NCBI RefSeq assembly: GCF_000348725.1
Contig: NC_020813.1
Span: 682,001 to 746,000 of the forward strand
Length of the DNA stretch: 64,000 bases
Source of the DNA: Pseudobdellovibrio exovorus JSS
Lineage (GTDB): Bacteria; Bdellovibrionota; Bdellovibrionia; Bdellovibrionales; Bdellovibrionaceae
Reading direction: 5' to 3'
Shown here: one piece after another, positions 1 to 9,036 of the stretch
Numbering within the stretch: position 1 is the first letter of the stretch
Layout of the letters: each line of letters starts with the position of its first letter
The notes under the pieces: model-generated
What the model was told of the DNA's origin: nothing
The model's input: the letters and a program-made list of their open reading frames with translations, nothing else
Databases searched by the model: none
Position numbers and translations under genes: made by a program

Positions 1-1
1 T

Positions 2-1189
2 AAGATTAAGCATATTCGCACCTGTGTATACACTAACAGTAAACTACGCAGTAAAGAGCTTTTGATTGGACTCAGTTGGGATGTGACTTCAGAGATCATA
101 CTTCAAGAAGAGTTAAGTAAGGCGCAAAAGTTTACTGAAAATATTTTGAATTCAGTTCCCGATCCGATCTTTGTAAAAAATGAAAAGCACCAGTGGGTGT
201 ATACGAATACTGAATTCGAGAGGCTCTTAGGTAAGAAGCGTGAAGAACTCATCGGTAAAGATGACATGGCTTTTTTTAAAAAAGAGTTTGTCGAAATCTA
301 CTGGGCCCGCGATCAAGAGGTGCTTTTAAGCAATAAGCCTAACGAAAATGAAGAAAAGATCATTGATGCTTGGGGAAGAACTCGCGACATTCTAACAAAA
401 AAGACACCTCTAAATATTGGTGAGAATGAAAAAGTATTAGTCGGCGTTATTCGTGACATCACAGATATGAAGCGAATTCAGGATTCACTTGTTGAGCAGT
501 CTAAAATGGCGTCACTGGGTGAAATGGCCGCTGAAATTGCGCATGAAGTGAATAATCCCCTGATGATCATTCAAGGGAAAGCGCAACTTTTACAAGAGAA
601 AATCAGCAATCCCAATAGTGACATCAATGCTTTTCGTAAAGATTTAGAACTCATTGTTCAGAACTGTGTTCGTATTGATAAAATTATTAAATCGTTAAAA
701 TCCATTTCTCGCAAAGCGGATTTAGATCCTCCTGAAAACGTCAGCGTCTTGGGTTTAATTGACGAAGCATTTGAAATTTCTAAAGAGAGATTCAGAAAAA
801 AACGTCTGAACTTATTTGTCGTCACGGATGAAAAAATTGATTACACCTACCGAACGCGAGTTCGCCCTTCTGAGGTTGTACAGGTTCTAGTGAATCTTTT
901 AAATAACTCTTACGATGCGGTTTCTCACCAAACCAGTGGTTGGGCACGCATTAATCTGAGTATTGTAAAAGAAAAATATCGTGTAGAAGTGGTCGACTCA
1001 GGCCCTGAAATAGAGCCAGAGATCATCAATAAAATGATGGAACCTTTTTTTACAACTAAATCGACAGGAAAGGGAACTGGCTTGGGACTCAGTGTATCTA
1101 AGCAGATTATTCAAAAGTACAAAGGTGATTTTTACTTTGATAAAAAGAATCCGAATACGTGCTTCGTCTTCACCTTACCCAAAATTTAA
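2..1189 (+). CDS. PAS-domain sensor histidine kinase (5' end outside window)
   Basis: The reading frame is open to the left edge, so the N-terminus is missing. The first ~20 codons look like the tail of one PAS domain (IGLSWDVT), followed by a second PAS domain, a HisKA dimerisation helix with H-box AHEVNNPL (His near codon 161 counting from the TTG at 62) and a HATPase_c domain with N-box NLLNNSYDAV and G-box GKGTGLGLS. It should autophosphorylate and pass phosphate to an unlinked response regulator. No membrane segment is visible in the part seen. Oddity: the first glycine-rich box reads DSGPEIEP, where kinases usually have DxGPGI. It converges on lipB, with 7 nt between the stops. Confidence 0.9.
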   Translation, partial: KIKHIRTCVYTNSKLRSKELLIGLSWDVTSEIILQEELSKAQKFTENILNSVPDPIFVKNEKHQWVYTNTEFERLLGKKREELIGKDDMAFFKKEFVEIYWARDQEVLLSNKPNENEEKIIDAWGRTRDILTKKTPLNIGENEKVLVGVIRDITDMKRIQDSLVEQSKMASLGEMAAEIAHEVNNPLMIIQGKAQLLQEKISNPNSDINAFRKDLELIVQNCVRIDKIIKSLKSISRKADLDPPENVSVLGLIDEAFEISKERFRKKRLNLFVVTDEKIDYTYRTRVRPSEVVQVLVNLLNNSYDAVSHQTSGWARINLSIVKEKYRVEVVDSGPEIEPEIINKMMEPFFTTKSTGKGTGLGLSVSKQIIQKYKGDFYFDKKNPNTCFVFTLPKI

Positions 1190-1196
1190 GAGTTTT

Positions 1197-1856
1197 TTAG
1201 ACAAGGTCTTCGATATTTTTTTTGAGTTTATTGGCAAACTCGCTGCGATCTATTTTTTTATCAAGAAGTGTTTCAAGACAGATCATGGTGTTCGATGTAA
1301 ATCCACAGGGGTTCATTCCTTGGAAAGCTTCAGGATCATATTCTAGATTGATAGCGGCGCCATGAAAGCAGATCCACTTTTTGACAGCAATTCCCAACGA
1401 GGCGATTTTTTGCCGTCCGATCCAGACTCCAGTTTCGTCTGTTTCACTTTGTTGTCCGGCTAGCTTTTGTGGGGTCTTGCCAATGGCATTTACACCATAT
1501 TCAGCTAAGGTGACGACAATAGCTTTTTCTAAAGCGCGCAAATATCCACGAATCTCTTGTGCGCCTCTGTCGTGTCGAGGCTTTTTTAAGTTCAGTATAG
1601 GATAGACCACTAATTGAGAGGGACCATGATAGGTGGCACGTCCACCGCGCGAAACCTCAACAATCGGACCCTTCCACGAGAATATATCCTCGGGTTGAGT
1701 CTGACGTCCAGTGGTCACAACATGGGGGTGGGAACAAAAAACTAAAAAGCCAGAATGATCATCGTTCTGGCTTAGGATATCAACGAGTTCAAGCTGTTTA
1801 TCAAGAGCCGATTGATAGTCAATCAGCCCCCAATCTTGAAACTCTGGCTTATGCAT
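1197..1856 (-). CDS. lipB: Octanoyltransferase LipB
   Basis: Transfers octanoate from acyl carrier protein to lipoyl domains, the first step of lipoate assembly. At 219 aa it has normal length. It carries the family signature GGRATYHGPSQ (residues 71-81), the active-site lysine in GRQKIASLG (K150) and the catalytic cysteine in GMNPCGF (C184). It is the last gene of the minus-strand set lipA-E2-lpdA-lipB; its start overlaps the end of lpdA by 8 nt, so translation is probably coupled. With LipA it would lipoylate the E2 protein encoded two genes upstream. Confidence 0.96.
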   Translation of the reverse strand: MHKPEFQDWGLIDYQSALDKQLELVDILSQNDDHSGFLVFCSHPHVVTTGRQTQPEDIFSWKGPIVEVSRGGRATYHGPSQLVVYPILNLKKPRHDRGAQEIRGYLRALEKAIVVTLAEYGVNAIGKTPQKLAGQQSETDETGVWIGRQKIASLGIAVKKWICFHGAAINLEYDPEAFQGMNPCGFTSNTMICLETLLDKKIDRSEFANKLKKNIEDLV

Positions 1857-3291
1857 GCGCCGATTTACCAGATTTCGCTAATGGTTTTTGAATAATATGA
1901 ATGGCATGTCCTAAAGTCGCTTCGGCTGCTTCCATCATCGTTTCGCCCAATGTGGGATGAGGATGGATACTTAAAGCCAAGTCTTCTAGACGGGCACCCA
2001 TTTCGATAGCCAATACAGCTTCTGAAATCAGATTAGAAGCTTCAGGCCCTACGATGTGCACACCCAACAAAACATGCGTCTTTTTGTCGGCGATCATTTT
2101 GACGAAACCATCTGTTTCGCTCATGCTGACGGCGCGTCCATTAGCTGCAAATGGAAACTTAGAAATCAATAGATCGTTGTAGCCTTTAGCGCGGCACTCT
2201 GCTTCCGTCATACCTGCTGCTGCGATTTCCGGATCAGTGAAGACCACTGCGGGAACTGTTTTCGCATCGTAAACACGATTAGCGCCTGATAGAATCTCAG
2301 CCACCATCACGCCTTCGTGTGACGCTTTGTGAGCTAACATGGGTTGGCCACAGATGTCACCGATAGCAAAGATATTAGAAACATTCGTGCGTCTTTGAGC
2401 ATCGACCTTGATAAAGCCGCGTTCATCCACTGCAATACCGGCAGCTTTCAGGTTAGCTTGGTCTCCGTTTGGACGGCGGCCCACAGTCACTAAAATTTTA
2501 TCAGCTTTAAAGACTTCATCTTTTCCGTTGATCTCAGCGGTCACTTCGAAACCATCTTTAACTTTTTTCTGACCTTTAGCTTTAGCGCCATACTTAATGA
2601 TGATTCCCGCTTTTTCAGCTTTACGAGTCACCACTTGAGCACACTCAGGGTCAACAACACCGGCTAACAAAGATGAATTGGCTTCGATCACAGTGACTTC
2701 TGTCCCTAATTTTCTAAGGTATGATGAGATTTCTAAGCCGATATATCCACCACCAATAACCACAACGCGCTTTGGAATTTCATCAAATGCCAAAGCACCT
2801 GTTGATGAGCAGATATTCTTTTCATCAAATGGGAATCCTGGAATTTCAATAGGGCGTGAGCCTGTTGCGACGATAAAATATTTCGCTGCGATAGTGTCTG
2901 TTCCTGTTGAAGACTTAACAGTCAATTCTTTTGAATTTTTGAATTCAGCATTGCCTTTAATAATCGTGACTGAGTTGCCTTTTAAAAGTTGGTTAACTCC
3001 ACCAGACATTTTATCGCAGACAGACTGTTTCCAGTTTACCAATGTCTTCATGTCGACATCGATGCCACCTTTGATATTCAAACCCATGGTTTTAAAATCG
3101 TGCTGTGCTTTATGTAGTAAGTGTGTAGCTGTGATCATAGCTTTAGATGGGATGCAGCCCACATTTAAGCAGACTCCACCCAAAGCTTCTCGCTCGATAA
3201 TAGCTGTTTTAAATCCTAACTGTGCCGAGCGAATAGCGGCTACGTAACCACCGGGACCTGATCCGATAACAACAACATCAAAGTTTTGCAT
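1849..3291 (-). CDS. lpdA: Dihydrolipoyl dehydrogenase (E3)
   Basis: FAD flavoprotein that reoxidises the dihydrolipoyl groups of 2-oxoacid dehydrogenase complexes with NAD+. It shows the N-terminal FAD fingerprint GSGPGGYVAA, the redox-active disulfide motif GGVCLNVGCIPSK, the NAD-binding fingerprint VVIGGGYIGLE, the second FAD motif IFAIGDICG and the C-terminal active-site His-Glu region IHPHPTLGE. 480 aa, full length. Its ATG directly abuts the end of the E2 gene, so E2 and E3 are likely made together. The tail KPLAKSGKSAHA is poorly conserved and probably flexible. Confidence 0.96.
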   Translation of the reverse strand: MQNFDVVVIGSGPGGYVAAIRSAQLGFKTAIIEREALGGVCLNVGCIPSKAMITATHLLHKAQHDFKTMGLNIKGGIDVDMKTLVNWKQSVCDKMSGGVNQLLKGNSVTIIKGNAEFKNSKELTVKSSTGTDTIAAKYFIVATGSRPIEIPGFPFDEKNICSSTGALAFDEIPKRVVVIGGGYIGLEISSYLRKLGTEVTVIEANSSLLAGVVDPECAQVVTRKAEKAGIIIKYGAKAKGQKKVKDGFEVTAEINGKDEVFKADKILVTVGRRPNGDQANLKAAGIAVDERGFIKVDAQRRTNVSNIFAIGDICGQPMLAHKASHEGVMVAEILSGANRVYDAKTVPAVVFTDPEIAAAGMTEAECRAKGYNDLLISKFPFAANGRAVSMSETDGFVKMIADKKTHVLLGVHIVGPEASNLISEAVLAIEMGARLEDLALSIHPHPTLGETMMEAAEATLGHAIHIIQKPLAKSGKSAHA

Positions 3292-4943
3292 TACGACATC
3301 CCCATCATCAAAACGCCAGGGTTTTGAATTTTGCTGAAAAATGATTTTAAGAAGTTAGCTGCAACTGCACCATCGATAAGACGGTGATCGGCAGTCACTG
3401 TGTAGTTCATTGATTTGATGAATCCGATTGAACCATCTTTTTTCAACACAGGCTTATCTTGGATTTTGTACATACCTAAGATCGCCACTTCTGGGTGATT
3501 GATGATCGGAGTTGCGTATGTTCCACCAACAGAACCGATGTTTGTGATCGTGATAGTTGCACCTTTCATCTCATCTGGTTTTAGTTTTCCATCGCGTGCA
3601 CGCTTAGACAGATCAATGATTTCTTTTGAAATTTCTAAGATCGTTTTTTGATCTGCATTTTTAATTACAGGTACTAAAAGTCCATTTGGTGTGTCTGCTG
3701 CGAACCCGATGTTGAAGTACTTCTTGTAAACGATCTGTGAAGCTGCGTCGTCGATAGAAGCGTTGAATTGTGGGAACTCACGTAAAGTCGCTACTAAGGC
3801 CTTCATCACGATTGGTAAGTAAGTGATCTTAGTTCCATTTTTATCGGCGAAATCTTTCAGAGATTCACGCAAAGCAAATAACTGAGTTACGTCAGCCTCA
3901 TCCATAATAGTGAAATGAGGAATGATGGCTTTTGCCATCTGTAGATTTTGCGCGATTTTTTTACGGATACCCGCAAGTTCAACACGCTCTTCAGCTTGAG
4001 CTTGTGTCGAGTTGTAAGCTGGTTTTGGGAAGTTCATTGAAGGAGCACCTGCCGATACAGCGCCTGATCCAGTGCTGGCAACTGCGGATGAACCACCTTT
4101 GCTAGCCAATACATCGTCACGGGTAACACGACCAGCTAAGCCAGAACCATTTAGGCCATTGATATCCACGCCCATTTCGCGCGCTAAGCGGCGAGTCGCT
4201 GGAGTCGCTAACACTTTAGAGTCCGCTACAGGAGGGTAGATAGCTGCACCTGTTGTAGACGCTGCCGCCATAGATGCTGGAGCCAAAGATGAATGGGACG
4301 TTGAGTGAGAAGATGAAGCCGTAGCAGGTGCCGCAGCTTTTTCAGCCGTTTTAGCTGGAGCGCTGGCTGTCGCAGCAGCACCCGATAAAGTTAGAATCAC
4401 AGATTCAACTTTGATGATGTCACCTTTTTTGAATTTCAATTCTTTCACAACACCCGCAACCGGAGATGGAACTTCCACTGTTGCTTTGTCTGTCATGATC
4501 TCAGCAACTGTTTGATCTGGTTTAACAGTGTCGCCAACATTCACAGTCCATTTAACCAATTCACCTTCTGTTACGCCTTCACCTAACTCAGGTAATTTAA
4601 CGTCAGTGCTCGCACCAGTAGAAGCTGCCGCAGATGCCGCTGGGGCCGCGCTTGGAGCCGTTTGTTTGGCAGCTTCTGCCGCTGGAGCCGCTTTTGTCGC
4701 GCCAGCCGCTGAATCTAGAGTTAAAATCACAGATTCAACTTTGATGATATCGCCTTTTTTAAATTTCAATTCTTTCACAACACCCGCAACCGGAGATGGA
4801 ACTTCCACTGTTGCTTTGTCTGTCATGATCTCAGCAACTGTTTGATCTGGTTTAACAGTGTCGCCAACATTCACAGTCCATTTAACCAATTCACCTTCTG
4901 TTACGCCTTCGCCTAATTCCGGTAGTCTTACATCAGTTGCCAT
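3291..4943 (-). CDS. 2-oxoacid dehydrogenase E2 (dihydrolipoyl acyltransferase), two lipoyl domains
   Basis: Core acyltransferase of a pyruvate- or branched-chain-type 2-oxoacid dehydrogenase. Order: lipoyl domain 1 (residues ~1-78, lipoyl Lys43 in [11 protein letters not shown]), Ala/Pro-rich linker, lipoyl domain 2 (~113-190, Lys153), second linker, E3-binding domain with [16 protein letters not shown] (~245-282), and catalytic domain ending with the active-site DHRLIDG. The two lipoyl domains are almost identical, and their DNA shares a perfect 159-bp repeat. Substrate cannot be told from sequence and no E1 gene lies beside it. Its ATG overlaps the 3' end of lipA by 11 nt. Confidence 0.93.
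   Translation of the reverse strand: MATDVRLPELGEGVTEGELVKWTVNVGDTVKPDQTVAEIMTDKATVEVPSPVAGVVKELKFKKGDIIKVESVILTLDSAAGATKAAPAAEAAKQTAPSAAPAASAAASTGASTDVKLPELGEGVTEGELVKWTVNVGDTVKPDQTVAEIMTDKATVEVPSPVAGVVKELKFKKGDIIKVESVILTLSGAAATASAPAKTAEKAAAPATASSSHSTSHSSLAPASMAAASTTGAAIYPPVADSKVLATPATRRLAREMGVDINGLNGSGLAGRVTRDDVLASKGGSSAVASTGSGAVSAGAPSMNFPKPAYNSTQAQAEERVELAGIRKKIAQNLQMAKAIIPHFTIMDEADVTQLFALRESLKDFADKNGTKITYLPIVMKALVATLREFPQFNASIDDAASQIVYKKYFNIGFAADTPNGLLVPVIKNADQKTILEISKEIIDLSKRARDGKLKPDEMKGATITITNIGSVGGTYATPIINHPEVAILGMYKIQDKPVLKKDGSIGFIKSMNYTVTADHRLIDGAVAANFLKSFFSKIQNPGVLMMGMS
4432..4590. repeat. Direct repeat copy A inside the E2 gene (lipoyl domain 2)
   Basis: This 159-bp stretch is identical, base for base as far as I can read, to 4762-4920 at an offset of 330 bp. 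It encodes most of the second lipoyl domain. Identity including silent positions implies a recent tandem duplication or ongoing gene conversion. Confidence 0.9.
4762..4920. repeat. Direct repeat copy B inside the E2 gene (lipoyl domain 1)
   Basis: Partner of 4432-4590 (330-bp period), encoding the first lipoyl domain. Outside the perfect block the copies differ at a few silent or conservative positions, so the edges of homogenisation are visible. Confidence 0.9.
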
Positions 4944-5919
4944 TTGTTACACTCATTTCTGCAGTCATCTGAGCTTGGGACTGCTCTTGTTGTCGTTTCT
5001 TTTCAATTATACCCTTCATAAAGAATTCTCCAGCACGATAGGAGCTTCTGACAAGTGGTCCTGATGCCACATATAAAAAGCCCATACTCTCTGCCAGCTT
5101 TTGCCACTCAGCGAATTTTTCGGGAGTAACATATTCCATCACTTTTAGATGTTTGACTGTGGGCTGTAGATACTGCCCAAAAGTAACAACGTCACATCCA
5201 ATAGCGCGTAGATCTTTTAGGGATTGGATGACCTCTTCATCTTTTTCCCCAAGTCCTAACATAATGGAAGTTTTGGTGTAGATAGTCGGATCAAATTCTT
5301 TTACAGATTCCAATACACGCAGCGATTGACGATAGCCTGCGCGTGGATCACGTACAGAGCGAGTCAGTCTTTCGACTGTTTCAATGTTGTGAGCAAAGAC
5401 ATCTGGTTTTGCACCAGCAAGGTGATGAACTAATTTTTCGTCACCACGGAAATCTGGAGTTAGAATTTCTACGATTAAATTAGGATCCAGTTTTTTGATA
5501 GTTTTTACTGTGCGGGCGAAATGGTCGGAACCTTGATCGGGCATATCGTCGCGATCCACTGAGGTGATCACAACGTAATGCAATTTCATTTGTGAAATCG
5601 AGTAAGCCACTTTTTCTGGTTCGAAAGGATCAACCGGAGGAAGACCTAATTTCGCATTACCTGTTTTGACATTACAGAAACGGCAACCGCGAGTGCAGAC
5701 TTCACCCATCAACATGAATGTGGCTGTACCACCAGACCAACATTCGCCCATATTCGGGCAGCGAGCTTCTTGGCAAACAGTGGCCAGCTTCAGGTCGCCT
5801 AACATGTTTTTGATACGGACATAGTTTTCGCCGCTAGGAGCCCGTACTTTTAACCAATCGGGCTTCGGCTGATGCGGCTTTTGTGGAGGCTTTGAATCAT
5901 TTGTTGAGTCGCTAGACAT
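4933..5919 (-). CDS. lipA: Lipoyl synthase LipA (radical SAM)
   Basis: Inserts two sulfurs into octanoyl groups on lipoyl domains. With the start used here (328 aa), the auxiliary-cluster cysteines are C49, C54 and C60 ([12 protein letters not shown]), the radical-SAM cluster is C75-x3-C79-x2-C82 (CTRGCRFC), and the C-terminal cluster-ligand motif is RSSYRAG. The frame extends to a TTG at 5991, but that start has no Shine-Dalgarno. The ATG at 5919 is preceded by AGAGGG at good spacing, which decides the start. First gene of the lipA-E2-lpdA-lipB run, divergent from a secreted-protein gene. Functional call very secure; start moderately so. Confidence 0.95.
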   Translation of the reverse strand: MSSDSTNDSKPPQKPHQPKPDWLKVRAPSGENYVRIKNMLGDLKLATVCQEARCPNMGECWSGGTATFMLMGEVCTRGCRFCNVKTGNAKLGLPPVDPFEPEKVAYSISQMKLHYVVITSVDRDDMPDQGSDHFARTVKTIKKLDPNLIVEILTPDFRGDEKLVHHLAGAKPDVFAHNIETVERLTRSVRDPRAGYRQSLRVLESVKEFDPTIYTKTSIMLGLGEKDEEVIQSLKDLRAIGCDVVTFGQYLQPTVKHLKVMEYVTPEKFAEWQKLAESMGFLYVASGPLVRSSYRAGEFFMKGIIEKKRQQEQSQAQMTAEMSVTNGN

Positions 5920-6104
5920 TGCACCCTCTTTAAGCATTTTTAGTCCATCTTTTAGAGTGACTGTTCTAGCTTGGTCGCTACTACTTTTCAAGATGAAATA
6001 GGTAAAATTGATCGGACGATTCGGTGTGCGAATTTAGGGTGTGAACTAAATCGTTTTAAGAGCGGTTTGAGCTTTGCTTTTTGGATTTGTACAGGAGTTT
6101 GACG

Positions 6105-6644
6105 ATGAAATTGAAAGTGTTACAGCTTGTATTTTTAGGGTTAGTTTTTGGGACAGTGGGAGCAAGGGCTTTTCCTGTGGATTCAACGCAAGGCAAAGCG
6201 GATTTTTCACAGGTGGTGAAGCAGCTTTCTGATGCCTGTGGTGAGTCGAATTGTCAGCCTCCATTTAGTCGGCGAATTGTTTATCGATATGGTGAAGGCA
6301 GTAAGCTTAAGCCCGAACTGCAACAGCGGCTCGAGCAGTTAGCTTTTGATCAAGCTCAGGTCTGGGCTGATACGATTTTAGAAGGTGATTACGAAGCGCA
6401 AGGACCCACGCAGTTAGATCAAGTGGCGATTTTTTACGAGGCAGGAAAAGAAGTTGGATATTTAATCACCTATTCTGAGCGAGCGTGGGATGTAAGTGAT
6501 TGTGTGTATGATGGTATCAGTCAAGATCAGCTTCAAAACTGTTTGCAGGGGCGTATTGTCGAATCCAGTTATGTTTCAAAAACGTTACAGGACGTTATTG
6601 TGGACGAAAAAAATATGTCCACATTCTATCCGGACATTTTGTGA
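6105..6644 (+). CDS. Secreted protein of unknown function
   Basis: A 179-aa protein with a signal peptide (MKLKVLQLVFLGLVFGTVGARA, cleavage predicted before FPVD), so probably periplasmic or exported. I do not recognise a family. The mature part has four cysteines in two pairs (ACGESNC and SDC...QNC) that could form disulfides. The ATG at 6105 has AGGAG 7 nt upstream, which favours it over a TTG at 6081 in the same frame. An inverted repeat (ATGTCC 6615-6620 / GGACAT 6632-6637, followed by TTTT) overlaps the 3' end and may act as a weak terminator before argS. Confidence 0.75.
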   Translation: MKLKVLQLVFLGLVFGTVGARAFPVDSTQGKADFSQVVKQLSDACGESNCQPPFSRRIVYRYGEGSKLKPELQQRLEQLAFDQAQVWADTILEGDYEAQGPTQLDQVAIFYEAGKEVGYLITYSERAWDVSDCVYDGISQDQLQNCLQGRIVESSYVSKTLQDVIVDEKNMSTFYPDIL

Positions 6645-6697
6645 GGTTCTCTGAAAATTTATGGTCATAATGTCAAAAATGTTTTAGTTTAGGGGCT

Positions 6698-8524
6698 ATG
6701 TCACAAAGAAAAAATCAATCGTTAATGCACGAACCGCTACGCCTCAGTTTAACTGCGCCTATCCAAAATGCGTTGGAAAAAATGGGACTACCCCAAGTTT
6801 CGACATCGGCTATTTACAATGCATTAGTGGAACCACCGAATGCGGACATGGGGCATTTGGCTTTGGGGTGTTTTATCTTTGCGAAAGAGCTGAAAAAATC
6901 TCCGGCGGTTGTTGCGACGGATTTGAAACAACAACTCGGAACAGTCAACGGAGTGAGCTCGGTTGAGGCCGCAGGTCCCTATTTGAATATCAAATTTGAT
7001 GCCTCAATCTTATCGCAACACACAGTGCGTGCCGCTTTGGGCGGAGAATTCTTTGCGCGCAAACTTGTGGAAGATTCCGTGAAAATCATGATTGAGTACT
7101 CGCAGCCCAATACGCATAAAGAGTTGCATGTGGGGCATATGCGGAATCTCTGTTTAGGGGATTCATTGGTACGTCTGTCTCGTCGTAGTTTTGGCGAGCA
7201 GCAAGTGATCAGTTCTACTTTTCCCGGAGATGTGGGCACACATGTGGCTAAGTGCCTATGGTATATCAAAAATTACATTTCATCTGAAGAGTTTGAGCAA
7301 CGTCGTCAAGATTCCCATCGCGGTGAGTGGTTGGGACGCATGTACTCCACAGCCAATTTAAAATTAGAAGATGAAGCTAATGATCCTGTTCTCTTTGAAA
7401 AAAACAAGGCTCAGTTAACCGCGATTTTAAAACAACTAGAAGCTCATCAAGGTGAGTACTTCGATTTATGGAAAGAAACTCGTGAGTGGTCGATTGAGCT
7501 GATGAATAAGGTTTATGATTGGGCCAATGTAAAATTTGATCGTTGGTATTGGGAATCCGAAGTTGATGCGGACTCTGTGAAAACAGTAAAACGCTATTTA
7601 GCTGAAGGAAAGTTGCAAGAATCCCAAGGCGCTATTGGGTTAGATTTTTCAGAACAGAATTTAGGTTTTTGTATGCTACTAAAATCCGATGGAACCGGAT
7701 TGTACGCAACAAAGGATGTTGAGCTAGCTCGCCGTAAATTTGAAGATTTTAAAATTGATAGATCCATTTATGTTGTGGACATGAGGCAAGCTCTGCATTT
7801 CAAACAAGTCTTTAAAGCTTTAGAAGTGCTGGGTTTCGAACAGGCAAAAGACTGTTATCATCTTCAGTACAATTTTGTGGAGTTACCGGATGGCGCGATG
7901 AGTTCTAGAAAAGGGAATATCGTACCACTAACGGACTTAGTTGAAAAAATGAAAGCCCACGTTAAGCAAGAGTACTTAAATCGCTATGTAAATGAATGGC
8001 CAAGTGACGAGATCGAAACGGTGGCAGATGTCGTGGCTCAAGGGGCTATTAAGTACGGGATGCTTCGTCAGGATACGAATAAAAAAATCGTGTTTGAAAT
8101 GGGCGAATGGCTAAAGTTAGATGGGGAGTCGGGACCCTTTATTCAGTATTCGTATGCGCGAATCAATTCGTTAATTAAAAAACAGACACAAAATTCTTTG
8201 GGTGCTCTAACGTCAGGAAGTGCGAAAGATATGGCCTTTGATGGTCGTTTGCTTGTGCATGCTTCAGAAACAAAGCTGATGCAGCATTTGATGAACTTCA
8301 ACGGAGTGGTGTTATCGGCGGCTGAAAATTACAAACCGGCTTTGCTCTGCACGTATTTGTACGAAACGGCTAAGAAATTTAATATTTTCTACCATGACTG
8401 CCCTGTATTAAAAGCTGAAACACCAGAGCTGATTCAGTCCCGCATTGCTTTAACGGCAGCTACGGGACTTGTATTGAAGCAGGGATTAAGTCTTCTTGGA
8501 ATTCCTGTTCCAGAACGTATGTAA
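6698..8524 (+). CDS. argS: Arginyl-tRNA synthetase
   Basis: Charges tRNA-Arg with arginine. Class I synthetase with the HIGH-type motif HVGHMRN (about residue 145), a KMSKS-type motif reading MSSRKGNI, and the C-terminal anticodon-binding helical domain ending in PVPERM, typical of ArgRS. 608 aa, full length. The N-terminal additional domain (Add1) is present. The ATG follows an AGGGG-like ribosome site. It stands alone: secreted protein upstream, convergent small gene 2 nt downstream. Confidence 0.97.
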   Translation: MSQRKNQSLMHEPLRLSLTAPIQNALEKMGLPQVSTSAIYNALVEPPNADMGHLALGCFIFAKELKKSPAVVATDLKQQLGTVNGVSSVEAAGPYLNIKFDASILSQHTVRAALGGEFFARKLVEDSVKIMIEYSQPNTHKELHVGHMRNLCLGDSLVRLSRRSFGEQQVISSTFPGDVGTHVAKCLWYIKNYISSEEFEQRRQDSHRGEWLGRMYSTANLKLEDEANDPVLFEKNKAQLTAILKQLEAHQGEYFDLWKETREWSIELMNKVYDWANVKFDRWYWESEVDADSVKTVKRYLAEGKLQESQGAIGLDFSEQNLGFCMLLKSDGTGLYATKDVELARRKFEDFKIDRSIYVVDMRQALHFKQVFKALEVLGFEQAKDCYHLQYNFVELPDGAMSSRKGNIVPLTDLVEKMKAHVKQEYLNRYVNEWPSDEIETVADVVAQGAIKYGMLRQDTNKKIVFEMGEWLKLDGESGPFIQYSYARINSLIKKQTQNSLGALTSGSAKDMAFDGRLLVHASETKLMQHLMNFNGVVLSAAENYKPALLCTYLYETAKKFNIFYHDCPVLKAETPELIQSRIALTAATGLVLKQGLSLLGIPVPERM

Positions 8525-8526
8525 TA

Positions 8527-8829
8527 CTAATTTGCAGTAGAGGATGAACTTGGTGGACGAGGTCCACCACCTCTTGGCGCTTCGATGCCTTTAGATTTCA
8601 AACATTCACGTAATTGATCGTGCTGTTCCCTTGAAGGACGTGCTCCACCTTCACCTGGTGATGGTAGACCTAACTCCTCAGCACATTCTTCAAAGGCTGC
8701 CTTTGTGGCTGAGTCCATTTGGGGAGGGGCTCCTTGAGGTCCGCCTTGGCGACGTGGACCATTTTGACTTTGGGCCCAAGTAAGAGCTGCTGTGAAACTA
8801 ATAAGTAATACAAGAACAGTTTTTTTCAT
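8527..8829 (-). CDS. Small Pro/Gly-rich secreted protein, divergent from a two-component system
   Basis: A 100-aa product with a clear signal peptide (MKKTVLVLLISFTAALTWAQ) and a mature part rich in Gly, Pro, Gln and Arg (QGGPQGAPPQ near the N-terminus, GGGPRPP near the C-terminus). The central helical segment carries two cysteines (EECAEELGL and RECLKSKGI) that could form one disulfide. The ATG at 8829 has AAGGAG 5 nt upstream; the longer frame to 8865 lacks one. No family recognised. It faces the response regulator and kinase at 9037-11336, whose sensor domain is also GGGPPP-rich, so it may be a target or ligand of that pair. Confidence 0.75.
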   Translation of the reverse strand: MKKTVLVLLISFTAALTWAQSQNGPRRQGGPQGAPPQMDSATKAAFEECAEELGLPSPGEGGARPSREQHDQLRECLKSKGIEAPRGGGPRPPSSSSTAN

Positions 8830-8885
8830 AAGTTCTCCTTCTGTAGTCATAGAATGCCGCCACATCTATGAGAGATTGTGGAAAG

Positions 8886-8901
8886 TCATAAATTTTTATG
8901 A
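8886..8901. promoter_or_regulatory. 16-bp perfect palindrome between divergent genes (operator candidate)
   Basis: TCATAAATTTTTATGA is a perfect inverted repeat (7-bp arms, 2-bp centre) in the 207-bp gap between the secreted-protein gene and the response-regulator gene. A second dyad, TTAAG-N7-CTTAA, lies at 8960-8976. Such sites often bind a dimeric regulator; which protein binds is unknown. Confidence 0.4.
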
Positions 8902-9036
8902 TCTATTCTGAAACAGTAGGGGACAAAGGTAGGGGCCTCTTTCCATCTTGCATCCACAATTAAGGTTCATACTTAACAAAACAGCGGCCATGCGTGCACT
9001 ATATAAACAGAAGCCTAGAGGTTTTTAGGGGTTTTG

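Noticed and set aside
4528-4845. Opposite-strand open frames across the E2 gene
   Set aside because: They mirror the low-complexity and repeated codons of the E2 lipoyl domains and linkers and have no ribosome site or recognisable product.
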